Assembly: GCA_937874455.1 (NCBI GenBank)
Contig: CALNBE010000049.1
Span: 1 to 11,727 of the forward strand
Length of the DNA: 11,727 bases
Direction: 5' to 3'
From: an uncultured Opitutia bacterium
GTDB taxonomy: Bacteria; Verrucomicrobiota; Verrucomicrobiia; Opitutales; UBA953
The notes under the pieces are model-generated. The model was not told where the DNA came from, did no database searches, and was given only the letters and a program-made list of their open reading frames with translations. Positions 1-6,893 of the stretch are shown piece by piece. The translations under genes and the position numbers were made by a program. Each line of letters opens with the position of its first letter. The stretch's first letter is position 1.

Positions 1-1
1 G

Positions 2-694
2 GCGATGAAATATTTCGCCAAGGCCGGGTTCACCGAGCGCGGCAGCGACGGCATTTTGCGGAATAAAAACGGGGACCGGCTCTCCTTTGTGCTGACGATG
101 AGCGACCGCGAGGAAAGGAAATTTCTCCCGTCCCTGATTGATTCCGCAAGGAAGGCCGGGCTGGAGTTTCGCCCCGAGGCGCTGGAATCCACCACCCGTT
201 TCAAGAAGCTGCTGGAGAAAAAGCACGACATTGCCTTTTCCGCTTGGAATGTGGTTTCGAAGTATCCCCGCTACTGGGAAGGCTTCCACATCGACAACGC
301 GATTGAAAAACAGCCCGACGGCACCATCAAACCGAAGCGGCAGACCAACAACATTACCAGCACCCGTGATCCGGAAATCTCCCGGCTGATCGATGAGGAG
401 CGGCTGGCCAAAACCGACGCGGAGGTGATCCGACTGGGCTACAAGTTGCAGGAGCTGCTTCACGAGGAGGCGAGCTTTGTCCCCGCCTACAAGGAAACGA
501 CCTACCGGATGATCTTCTGGCGTTGGATTCGCTTCGGCGAGCAATTCGGCATGAAGAACAGCAATGACTACATGGAGACCGGCATGTTCTGGGTGGACGA
601 GGAACGGAAGCGGGAGACGCGGGAGGCGATGCAAAGCGGAAAAACCTTCCCGCCCAACGCCCGCGTTTACGATCAATTCAACACGGAGAAATAG
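2..694 (+). CDS. Extracellular solute-binding protein family 5 (YejA/DppA-like), C-terminal part, 5' end outside window
   Basis: This is the periplasmic peptide-binding component of an ABC importer. Only the last 230 residues are visible, because the reading frame is open to the window edge; the ATG at position 5 is internal, not a start. The visible part matches the C-terminal lobe of SBP_bac_5 proteins. It has a DG-ILRNKNGDRLSF strand (about residues 16-29, where most members read 'DGkpl-f-l'), a KAGLEFRPEAL segment ('lGi-v----') and an HDIAFSAWN segment ('yD----W'). Next comes a 'DPEISRLIDEERLAKTDAE' segment like the family's 'np-vD-li-----t-d', and it ends with MFWVDEE. The long basic/acidic tail and the FWVD ending look closer to YejA than to DppA. 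Two oligopeptide-type ATPase genes follow 3 bases after the stop, so it is part of an importer operon whose permeases are probably upstream. The substrate cannot be read from this fragment. Family assignment is confident; the subfamily is inference. Confidence 0.85.
   Translation, partial: AMKYFAKAGFTERGSDGILRNKNGDRLSFVLTMSDREERKFLPSLIDSARKAGLEFRPEALESTTRFKKLLEKKHDIAFSAWNVVSKYPRYWEGFHIDNAIEKQPDGTIKPKRQTNNITSTRDPEISRLIDEERLAKTDAEVIRLGYKLQELLHEEASFVPAYKETTYRMIFWRWIRFGEQFGMKNSNDYMETGMFWVDEERKRETREAMQSGKTFPPNARVYDQFNTEK
685..688 (+). promoter_or_regulatory. Shine-Dalgarno site (GGAG) for the DppD-like ATPase
   Basis: GGAG lies 9 bases before the ATG at 698, inside the last codons of the binding-protein gene. 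It is the only well-spaced Shine-Dalgarno site I can find before any of the nine visible starts, and it supports 698 as the start. Confidence 0.6.
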
Positions 695-697
695 GCG

Positions 698-1717
698 ATG
701 ACAACGGACGCAGTTTTGCGGGTGGAAAATCTGGTGGTCGGTTTCGACACCGACGCCGGGCACTTGACGGCAGTGGACGGCATCAGCTTCGAGGTGCCGC
801 GGGGGAAAACGCTGGGCATCGTCGGCGAGTCCGGCTCGGGGAAGAGCGTCACCGCGCTCTCCATCATGCGCCTGCTGCCGCAGCCGATGGGAAAAATCAC
901 CGGCGGAGCAATTTACTTCGACGGGAAAAATCTGGCGGAAGTTTCCCTCGCGGAGATGCGAAAAATCCGAGGCAACCGGATCGGTATGGTCTTTCAGGAA
1001 CCGATGTCGGCGCTCAATCCCGTGCACCGGATCGGACGGCAATTGACCGAGGTGATTTTGCTGCACAACGCCATTTCCAAAAAAGAGGCGGACGCGCGGG
1101 CGGTGGAGCTGCTGAAAAAAGTCGGCATCCCCGCGGCGGAGGAGCGAATGCTGGCTTATCCGCACCAGCTTTCCGGCGGGATGCGGCAGCGCGTGGTGAT
1201 CGCGATGGCCCTGGCGTGCAACCCTGATTTGCTGATTTGCGACGAGCCCACCACTGCGCTCGACGTGACCATTCAGGCGCAAATCCTCGACCTCCTCAAA
1301 TCGCTCCAGCGCGAACTGAAAATGTCGATTATCCTGATCACGCACGACCTCGGAGTGATCGCGGAAAACTGCGACGAAGTGGCGGTGATGTATGCCGGGC
1401 GCATCGTGGAGAAAACCTCCGTTCTCCGGCTGTTTTCCTCGCCCCGCCACGCCTATACCCAGGCGCTGATCAAAGCGATTCCCTCGCTCGACTCGCAGCC
1501 AAAAACACGCCTGCCCGCCATTGAGGGCATGGTGCCGGGGCTGGCGGAGTTGAAACCCGGCTGCCGTTTTGCCCCGCGCTCCGGCCGCCCCTACACCGAG
1601 GAGGATTTGCTCGTCCGCCCGCCGTTCATCGAAATTTCCCCCGGCCACTGGGTGGAAGCGTCGCGGGTGTGCGTGGAGTTAACCGCCAAAGCATTTGATG
1701 ATGACACAGCCAACTGA
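698..1717 (+). CDS. Oligopeptide/dipeptide ABC transporter ATP-binding protein, DppD/OppD-like
   Basis: This is a cytoplasmic ATPase that powers peptide import with the DppF-like partner encoded next to it. All nucleotide-binding motifs are intact in the 339-residue product: Walker A GESGSGKS (43-50), Q-loop Gln100, signature LSGGMRQ (158-164), Walker B LLICDE (178-183), D-loop ALD (187-189) and switch His216. The C-terminal oligo_HPY extension begins at PRHAYTQAL (249 onward) and contains GCRFAPR (288-294). Most relatives continue with 'RCp-a---C' after that motif. Here the text is RSGRPYTEED, so only Cys289 of the usual cysteine set remains there. The length is typical of DppD (320-340). 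The gene starts 3 bases after the binding-protein stop with a good Shine-Dalgarno site, and its end overlaps the next gene. Together with the next gene it corresponds to the two halves of a fused YejF-type ATPase, as separate genes. Confidence 0.93.
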   Translation: MTTDAVLRVENLVVGFDTDAGHLTAVDGISFEVPRGKTLGIVGESGSGKSVTALSIMRLLPQPMGKITGGAIYFDGKNLAEVSLAEMRKIRGNRIGMVFQEPMSALNPVHRIGRQLTEVILLHNAISKKEADARAVELLKKVGIPAAEERMLAYPHQLSGGMRQRVVIAMALACNPDLLICDEPTTALDVTIQAQILDLLKSLQRELKMSIILITHDLGVIAENCDEVAVMYAGRIVEKTSVLRLFSSPRHAYTQALIKAIPSLDSQPKTRLPAIEGMVPGLAELKPGCRFAPRSGRPYTEEDLLVRPPFIEISPGHWVEASRVCVELTAKAFDDDTAN

Positions 1718-2723
1718 GAAAAAAGGGGGCGGACGCACGCCTCTGCTGGAGGTGCGGGATTTGCGGATGCATTTCCCCGTCCGGCGCGGGTTGTTTTCGC
1801 GGACGAAGAACTGGTGCAAATCCGTCGACGGCATTTCGCTGCAACTGCACAAGGGCGAGACGCTCGGGCTGGTCGGGGAATCCGGTTGCGGCAAATCGAC
1901 CTTGGGGAAAACCATCGCCGGACTGTACGCCCCGACCGAGGGGGAAGTGTTGATCAACGGCAACGAAGTTTCCCATCTCTCGAACCACGCCCGGCTGCCC
2001 TGGCGGCGGGACTTGCAGATGATTTTTCAGGACCCGGTCGAATCGCTGAATCCCCGGCAGAGCATCGGGGAAATTGTCAGCGAACCCTTCGTGATTCACA
2101 ACATCGGAACCCGGGAGGAAAGACGGCGCTGGGTGGGCGAGCTGCTGGCCAAGGTCGGGTTGCCGAGCAGTGCGGCGACCCGCTATCCCTTTGAATTTTC
2201 GGGCGGGCAGCGCCAGCGCATCGGTATCGCCCGGGCAATCGCCTTGAAGCCCAAGGTGGTGATTTGCGACGAGCCGGTTTCGGCGCTGGATGTTTCGATC
2301 CAGGGGCAGGTGCTCAACCTGATGCTGGATTTGCAGCGGGAAATGCAACTGGCCTATGTTTTCATCGCGCACGATCTGGCGGTGGTGAAGCACGTCTCGG
2401 ACCGCATCGCCATCATGTATCTGGGAAAAATCGTGGAGCTGGGGCCGACCGAGGCGGTTTACCGCAATCCCCGCCACGCTTACACCAAGGCCCTGATCTC
2501 GGCGATTCCCCAGCACGATCCCACCAAGCGCCACCAGCGCATTTTGATTCCCGGCGACGTGCCTTCGCCGATCAACCCGCCAAAAGGCTGTGCCTTCGGG
2601 CATCGCACGCACCATCCCCGCTATGCGGAGACGGAGGCGCATCCGCCGGAATTGCGGGAAATCGCGCCGGGCCACTGGGTGTCGTGGTGTCCGTGCTGCG
2701 TGGAGGAATGGCATCCCGAATAG
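1698..2723 (+). CDS. Oligopeptide/dipeptide ABC transporter ATP-binding protein, DppF/OppF-like
   Basis: This is the second ATPase of the peptide importer and would form a heterodimer with the DppD-like subunit. With the ATG at 1698 the product has 341 residues. Walker A is GESGCGKS (60-67), Q-loop Gln111, signature FSGGQRQ (167-173), Walker B VVICDE (187-192), D-loop ALD (196-198) and switch His225. The oligo_HPY part starts at PRHAYTKAL (258 onward). The start is ambiguous: TTG 1695, ATG 1698 and ATG 1701 follow one another directly, and none has a well-spaced Shine-Dalgarno site (a GGAG lies 19 bases before 1698). All three overlap the 3' end of the upstream gene by 17-23 bases, which suggests translational coupling. 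The tail is odd: the usual paired cysteines after GCAF are replaced by GHRTHHPRYAE, while a CPCC cluster (331-334) sits near the extreme C-terminus. Confidence 0.92.
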   Translation: MMTQPTEKKGGGRTPLLEVRDLRMHFPVRRGLFSRTKNWCKSVDGISLQLHKGETLGLVGESGCGKSTLGKTIAGLYAPTEGEVLINGNEVSHLSNHARLPWRRDLQMIFQDPVESLNPRQSIGEIVSEPFVIHNIGTREERRRWVGELLAKVGLPSSAATRYPFEFSGGQRQRIGIARAIALKPKVVICDEPVSALDVSIQGQVLNLMLDLQREMQLAYVFIAHDLAVVKHVSDRIAIMYLGKIVELGPTEAVYRNPRHAYTKALISAIPQHDPTKRHQRILIPGDVPSPINPPKGCAFGHRTHHPRYAETEAHPPELREIAPGHWVSWCPCCVEEWHPE

Positions 2724-2791
2724 GCCGGGGAAATGACTTTCCTTCGCGTCGCGGCCTCCCCAGACTGCGGAGGAAATTTCATTTTTTTCCC
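2724..2791 (+). promoter_or_regulatory. Spacer before the glutaredoxin gene, with possible SD-masking hairpin
   Basis: This 68-base spacer separates the ATPase operon from the glutaredoxin gene. GGAGG (2769-2773) is a perfect anti-SD match, but it is 18 bases from the ATG at 2792, longer than usual. CCTCC (2755-2759) can pair with it across a 9-base loop. A run of seven T follows at 2782-2788. The element could be a weak stem plus T-tract (attenuator) or an SD-masking hairpin. A five-pair stem is weak evidence, so the function is only a suggestion. Confidence 0.25.
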
Positions 2792-3070
2792 ATGAGCCAG
2801 AAACCCGTCCTCTACATCAAAAGCGGCTGCCCGTGGTGCGTTGCGGCCCTTGATTTTTTTAAACAGCACGGCGTGGCACTGGATGTGCGCGAGGTGCGAC
2901 AGGATGCCGCGGCGCGGGAGCGCATGGAGACGATCAGCGGCCAGACGAAAACACCGACCTTTGAGTTTGGTGATTTTATGGTGGCGGATTTCGACGTGGA
3001 GGAATTTTGCGCCGCCTTGCGGCAGGCACCGCTGGCGGTGCGCCAGGCGCTGGGCCTGGAGAAAATTTAA
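2792..3070 (+). CDS. Glutaredoxin family protein (CPWC)
   Basis: This is a small cytoplasmic thiol-disulfide oxidoreductase of 92 residues. It opens with a strand and the redox motif, LYIKSGCPWC, with CPWC at residues 13-16. That motif is followed by a helix, the KTPTF segment (53-57) carrying the cis-proline (Pro55), and an acidic C-terminal helical part. Trp in the motif instead of the classical Tyr (CPYC) is a known variant in bacterial glutaredoxins. The glycine pair that normally follows the fourth strand is weak here (FEFGDFMVADFDVEEF), so glutathione binding cannot be assumed. The reading frame stays open far upstream, but ATG 2792 is chosen because the glutaredoxin fold begins within a few residues of it and everything upstream overlaps the ATPase gene out of frame. 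The gene lies 12 bases before the AI-2E family gene and is probably co-transcribed with it. The physiological substrate is unknown. Confidence 0.85.
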   Translation: MSQKPVLYIKSGCPWCVAALDFFKQHGVALDVREVRQDAAARERMETISGQTKTPTFEFGDFMVADFDVEEFCAALRQAPLAVRQALGLEKI

Positions 3071-3082
3071 CCCGGAACCGTC

Positions 3083-4333
3083 ATGGCCGATCCGCTTGCC
3101 CCGATCCTGTCGCCGCTCCAGCGCCGCTTGCTCGGCACGGGCATCGCCTGTCTCTCCGTGCTGGCGATATTGTTTGCCATCGGAAAATTGCTCGGGCTGG
3201 CGGCGCAATTTTTGAGCACCTTCAGCCAGGCGCTCTGGCCGCTGGTGATTGCGCTGATTCTTTCCTTTCTCCTGCAGCCGGTGTGCGAGTTCTTCGAGGG
3301 AAAACTGCGGCTGCCCCGGACTTGGGCGATTGTTTTGCTTTACGCGATTGTGGTGGTGGTGTGCACGGTGCTGGCGCTGATTATTCTGCCGGTGATTTTC
3401 AACCAGCTGGTGGGCTTCATCAAATCACTGCCCGCGCTATGGGAAAATGCGACGCGTTACATGGAGCTGCATTTTAACGACAATTGGCGGCAGCGTTTCG
3501 AGCAGTTGGGGATTTTGACCGCCCATGCCGTGGAGCAGGGCGCGGCGGTGCCGGCGGGCGGCAACAGTGAGGCGGCGACGGATGCGGCGGTGAATGGTGA
3601 ATCCGTTGCGCAAAACTTGTTGGATTCGCTCAAGTCACTGGCGGGGGTTTCTCTGCCCGCGCTGGCCAAGGCCGGCACCAAGTTGCAGGCATTTTTCGGC
3701 AAGGTGGCCGGGCTGGCGATCATTCCAGTTTATCTGTTTTATCTGCTGGATATGCGACGGGATTTCTTTGCGGATATGCGGCGCGAAGGAAATTTCCTCC
3801 CGGGCCGGGTGCGGGACGATGTGACATTTCTGGTGCAGCAATTCTTCGGCATCCTGGTGAGTTTCTTCCGCGGCCAAATTTTGATTGGTCTGATCCTCGG
3901 CGTGCTGATGGCGGTGGGATTCACACTGGTGGGACTGAAGTTTGGCCTGTTGATCGGGCTGATGATCGGTTTTCTGAACATCATTCCATATCTGGGCACG
4001 ATGATCGGCCTCGGAGTGGCGCTGCCGCTGGCGTATTTTCAGCCGGACGGCGGCCTCGGGACTTTCCTTTGGGTGGTCGGGGTGTTCACGGTGGTGCAGA
4101 CGCTGGACGGCTATTTCATCACTCCGCGCATCATGGGAAAAAGCACCGGACTGCATCCGATGGTGGTGATCTTCTCGATTTTCTTCTGGGGGCTCGCGCT
4201 GGATGGGCTGCTGGGAATGATCCTCGCGGTGCCGCTAACGGCATTTTTCGTGGTCTTCTGGCGGTTGCTGAAAACCAAATATCTGCCCGACTGGCTGGCG
4301 CGCGGCGCGGCGGCGGAAAACTCAGCGGAGTGA
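3083..4333 (+). CDS. AI-2E family transporter (PerM/YdiK-like membrane protein)
   Basis: This is a multi-pass inner-membrane protein of 416 residues in the AI-2E/PerM family (PF01594). Members are linked to export of small molecules or to Na+/H+ exchange; the substrate cannot be read here. The family pattern is clear. There are two N-terminal membrane segments (about 20-70), a third near 80-108, and a soluble middle part (110-205). The C-terminal core carries RGQILIGL (263-270), LNIIPYLG (298-305) and the hallmark ITPRIMGKSTGLHP (346-359), followed by two more hydrophobic segments. Residues 148-178 are an alanine-rich insert (AVEQGAAVPAGGNSEAATD and onward) in the soluble loop, which looks lineage-specific. 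No Shine-Dalgarno site is visible; the gene starts 12 bases after the glutaredoxin stop. Its last 12 bases overlap the end of ispE on the other strand. Confidence 0.9.
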   Translation: MADPLAPILSPLQRRLLGTGIACLSVLAILFAIGKLLGLAAQFLSTFSQALWPLVIALILSFLLQPVCEFFEGKLRLPRTWAIVLLYAIVVVVCTVLALIILPVIFNQLVGFIKSLPALWENATRYMELHFNDNWRQRFEQLGILTAHAVEQGAAVPAGGNSEAATDAAVNGESVAQNLLDSLKSLAGVSLPALAKAGTKLQAFFGKVAGLAIIPVYLFYLLDMRRDFFADMRREGNFLPGRVRDDVTFLVQQFFGILVSFFRGQILIGLILGVLMAVGFTLVGLKFGLLIGLMIGFLNIIPYLGTMIGLGVALPLAYFQPDGGLGTFLWVVGVFTVVQTLDGYFITPRIMGKSTGLHPMVVIFSIFFWGLALDGLLGMILAVPLTAFFVVFWRLLKTKYLPDWLARGAAAENSAE

Positions 4334-5227
4334 GGTGAGGCGGACAAACGCGCTGTCGCCCCAAGCTGTAAAAATGACTTGGGAAATTGCGGTGACATCC
4401 GCGTCATCGGGCAGAAAGGCGAAGCAGGCGCTGCCGCTACCGCTCATGCGCGGCGCGAGGGCGAATTTTTCGCGGAGCAAATCGAGCAGGGCGGGCAGGG
4501 CAAGGTGCTTGGCGAAAACCGGCCGCTCCATGTTGTTGAAAAGTGGCAGCGGGGCGGCGGCGGGGGATTTCCGCCAGGCGGCGAGCAATGCCTCGGCTTG
4601 CGCGGAGGAAATGTAATCCGCGCCCTGGGAGACCTTCATCGCGCCGTAGGCTTCGGCGGTGGAGACACCAAAAGCGGGCTTGAAGAGCAGAAGGCGTTTT
4701 CCCTTTAGGGCGGCGATTTCTTCCGGGGAGAGCAGCTCGATTTCCTCGCCGCGTCCACGCATGATCACGGGGTGGGCCGAGAGAAAGAGCGGGCAGTCGG
4801 AGCCGAGTTGTCCGGCCAGCTCACGGAGCTTTTCCGGGGGCAAAGGAAATCCCGAAAACTCGTTGAGCAGCAGCAGCGCGCTGGCGGCGTCGGAGCTGCC
4901 GCCGCCGAGACCGGCCCCGTGCGGCACATCCTTTTCTAGGGAAAAATGGACCGGCGGGAGCGAGGGAAATTTTTTACGAAACAGCGCGGCGGCCCGCAGC
5001 ACGAGATTGGAGCCGTCGGTGGGCACGCCCGGCATGGCGCAGGCCAGCGAGTCCTGGATTTGCCCCGCCGGGGCGGATTCCAACCAGAGCGTGTCGCCGA
5101 GATTGAGCGGTGCGACTAAGCTGAGCAGCGAGTGAAATCCATCGGAACGCAGCCCGGTAATGGCCAGAAGCAAATTAATTTTCGCCGGAGCAAAGGCGAC
5201 CAGCTTTGTCAGGGGGAAGGCGGGCAT
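4322..5227 (-). CDS. ispE: 4-diphosphocytidyl-2-C-methyl-D-erythritol kinase
   Basis: IspE phosphorylates the 2-hydroxyl of CDP-methylerythritol with ATP, the fourth step of the DOXP/MEP pathway to isopentenyl diphosphate, in the cytoplasm. The 301-residue product is a GHMP kinase of normal IspE length. It has FAPAKINLLLAI (12-23, catalytic Lys16, equivalent to Lys10 of the E. coli enzyme), the ATP loop PHGAGLGGGSSDAAS (102-116), GSDCPLFL (142-149, catalytic Asp144) and the C-terminal glycine loop MSGSGSACF (261-269). The reading frame is open upstream. ATG 5227 lies 1 base after the stop of the upstream gene and gives the usual short N-terminus; ATG 5236 would overlap that gene by 8 bases. 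Neither has a Shine-Dalgarno site, so coupled translation is likely. The 3' end overlaps the convergent AI-2E gene by 12 bases. Confidence 0.95.
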   Translation of the reverse strand: MPAFPLTKLVAFAPAKINLLLAITGLRSDGFHSLLSLVAPLNLGDTLWLESAPAGQIQDSLACAMPGVPTDGSNLVLRAAALFRKKFPSLPPVHFSLEKDVPHGAGLGGGSSDAASALLLLNEFSGFPLPPEKLRELAGQLGSDCPLFLSAHPVIMRGRGEEIELLSPEEIAALKGKRLLLFKPAFGVSTAEAYGAMKVSQGADYISSAQAEALLAAWRKSPAAAPLPLFNNMERPVFAKHLALPALLDLLREKFALAPRMSGSGSACFAFLPDDADVTAISQVIFTAWGDSAFVRLTSLR

Positions 5228-5228
5228 G

Positions 5229-5699
5229 TCAGACATCGATAATATTGTCGTCGTCGGAATGATTTTTCCTGCGCGCTGCCGGACGGCGGGGCGGGGCGGA
5301 TTGGAGCCGGAAGGATTGCCTGCCGAGGAGAAAATTGAGCGCCAGCGAGACCATGCTGACCCAGAGCGCGCCCCACATGGCGTCGCCAAAAGTGGCCACG
5401 TCAAAGCCCGGAACCAGCGCACCGGTCAGGTAAAGCAGGATGGCATTGACCAGCCAGAGCACGAACAGGATGCCGACGCCCAGAGTGGCGATGATGAGTG
5501 GGAGGGAGACCGCCAGGAAGAAGGTCATCAGCACGGGCCGAATCAGACTGTTGAGCAGGCTGAGCAAAATGACGACGAGGATGAGCACCCCGTTTTTCTC
5601 GTAGGTAATGCCGTTGACGACATGGGTGGCGACCAGCAACCCGAGGGCGAGGATGGCCCATTCACGCAGCCAGCGGCTCCAAGTTTGGCTTTCGATCAT
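5229..5699 (-). CDS. PF04020 (YvlD-like, 'phage holin family') four-helix membrane protein
   Basis: This is a small inner-membrane protein of 156 residues. It has four hydrophobic segments: about 13-31, 37-61, 62-93 and 106-125. Family hallmarks are NSLIRPVL (50-57) followed by LPLIIATLGVGILFVLWLVNA, and the TGALVPGF turn (92-99) before the last helix. This is the widespread PF04020 family, commonly labelled 'phage holin family protein'. That label reflects a superfamily assignment and does not imply a phage; there are no phage genes here. The cytoplasmic tail is unusual: a basic and proline-rich stretch (APPRRPAARRK) followed by an acidic end (SDDDNIIDV). No clear Shine-Dalgarno site precedes the ATG at 5699. 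The gene is 42 bases downstream of the beta-barrel gene and 1 base upstream of ispE, so the three probably form one transcription unit. Its function is not known. Confidence 0.82.
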   Translation of the reverse strand: MIESQTWSRWLREWAILALGLLVATHVVNGITYEKNGVLILVVILLSLLNSLIRPVLMTFFLAVSLPLIIATLGVGILFVLWLVNAILLYLTGALVPGFDVATFGDAMWGALWVSMVSLALNFLLGRQSFRLQSAPPRRPAARRKNHSDDDNIIDV

Positions 5700-5741
5700 G
5701 CGCGCAGCTTGCGGACGGGCGGAGGAAATGAAAAGCGCAAA

Positions 5742-6785
5742 TCAGAAGCGCAGCACGCCCATAAGTCCCAAGCCGCCGTTGAGGTTTTTGTAGTCGGCCA
5801 CCACGTCATCGGTGCTGTCGCGAAATTCCGCAGAGCAAAATCCGCGAAGCGAAAGGTATTCGTTGACATGCCAAGCCACGGTCAGGCTGAGGATGTGATA
5901 GTAGTCCTGCCGGGAAACGCTGGTTTGGGTGTAATCGGAAAATTGAAAACGATAGCTTGGCTGGATCATCCAGTTTTCGCCGAGTACCGCTGTGTAGGCC
6001 AGGGTGAGCCCGAGATCGTAGCGGTCGTTTTGGTCGGAGTAAAACCAGCCCGGCGGCAGGCTGACGCCGGGCGGGAGGAAGGAATGGGAAAAGCGGTAGG
6101 TGAAGTCGCCGCCGAAGGAAATCTGCTGGTTGTCGCCGAGGGAAAAGGAACGTCCCGCTTGCAGCGACGGCGCCCATTCCTGGTAGGTGGTGTGGTCGGA
6201 ATCGAGGCTGCGGTAGGCGGAGAACCGTGCGCCCAAGCCGATGGTCCACGGGCCGGAACGCCAGTCGAACTGCGCGTAAGGCGTGTAAGCCGCGAAATCC
6301 ATCGAATCGACCGGCAGGTAAGAATTGTTGATCTGTTTGTCGGTGCCACTGAGCAGGCCGTAACGGAAATGCTGGTAACGGAATCCGGCGGAGGAAAATA
6401 CCTTGCCGCCGAGCAACGCAAAGGGCTTGGGCGTGATTGCCCCTTGGGCGGTGAGCGCGAAGACATCCGTACCGGTGGTGTTGCGCTCGGACATCGTCGC
6501 GTTGGATGTGAAATAAAACTGGGTGTCGCAGAGGAATTGAAACCAGTCGTGCGGCGGCGGTTCGAGCAAAAGCAATTGCGGCCCGGAATCCTCCAGCTCG
6601 CCATCGTAGAGCATGGGGATGTCAGGGATTTTTTTCTTCGTCTTTTTTCGGCCAGCCAGTGAGGACTCCAGTTGTCGGTTGGCACTGTCCACGACGCTGG
6701 TTTCAATCACTGCGGATTGGGCAGCGGCGATCCCCGGAAACAGGACGATACCGATGAGAAAAATATGTGGAGCAGGAGAGGGCAT
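5742..6785 (-). CDS. Probable outer-membrane beta-barrel protein, function unknown
   Basis: This 347-residue protein begins with a signal peptide: hydrophobic core IFLIGIVLFPGIAAAQS, with probable cleavage after AAA near residue 22. The n-region is unusual because it has no Lys or Arg, only His7. Upstream codons in this frame reach a stop within seven codons without a start, so ATG 6785 is the only plausible start. A lysine-rich patch (KKTKKK, about 47-52) follows, then many short amphipathic strands rich in Tyr, Phe and Trp, with alternating polar residues and turns of Gly/Asn/Asp. The chain ends in VLRF, a terminal aromatic residue as in the BAM recognition signal of outer-membrane proteins. 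I do not recognise a specific family. The strand count looks compatible with a 12-16 strand barrel, but this is a rough reading. It is the first gene of the unit that also holds the PF04020 gene and ispE, and is divergent from pepP. Confidence 0.7.
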   Translation of the reverse strand: MPSPAPHIFLIGIVLFPGIAAAQSAVIETSVVDSANRQLESSLAGRKKTKKKIPDIPMLYDGELEDSGPQLLLLEPPPHDWFQFLCDTQFYFTSNATMSERNTTGTDVFALTAQGAITPKPFALLGGKVFSSAGFRYQHFRYGLLSGTDKQINNSYLPVDSMDFAAYTPYAQFDWRSGPWTIGLGARFSAYRSLDSDHTTYQEWAPSLQAGRSFSLGDNQQISFGGDFTYRFSHSFLPPGVSLPPGWFYSDQNDRYDLGLTLAYTAVLGENWMIQPSYRFQFSDYTQTSVSRQDYYHILSLTVAWHVNEYLSLRGFCSAEFRDSTDDVVADYKNLNGGLGLMGVLRF

Positions 6786-6893
6786 TAACGCACGAGTCGT
6801 AACCTACTAAAGATGAAATGGTCTGGATCAACAGGAATAAAATCGATGAAACGACGGTTGCGAAAACCCGGCTGATGGGGCACGCTGCGGCCC
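6786..6893. promoter_or_regulatory. Divergent intergenic region between the beta-barrel gene and pepP
   Basis: These 108 bases separate two divergently transcribed genes, so promoters for both must lie here or within the neighbouring coding ends. The middle is less GC-rich than the flanks. A TAAAAT at 6838-6843 could be a -10 box for pepP, but no convincing -35 hexamer lies 16-18 bases before it. No Shine-Dalgarno site is seen before either start. The promoter role is inferred from gene orientation, not from a clear motif. Confidence 0.4.

Noticed and set aside
1626..2714. Minus-strand open frame (362 codons) opposite the DppF-like gene
   Set aside because: The plus strand has the complete set of ABC ATPase motifs. 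The reverse frame shows no family pattern.
5229..5699. Prophage remnant suggested by a 'phage holin family' gene
   Set aside because: PF04020 proteins are ordinary chromosomal membrane proteins. No lysin, integrase or structural phage gene is near, and the gene is tightly linked to ispE.
5160..6662. Long plus-strand open frame (500 codons) opposite ispE, the PF04020 gene and the beta-barrel gene
   Set aside because: It crosses three real minus-strand genes, is low complexity in composition and shows no domain. Treated as a shadow.
6815..6843. Sigma70-type promoter for pepP with TAAAAT at 6838
   Set aside because: No acceptable -35 hexamer at 16-18 bases spacing. Kept only as a mention in the intergenic entry.
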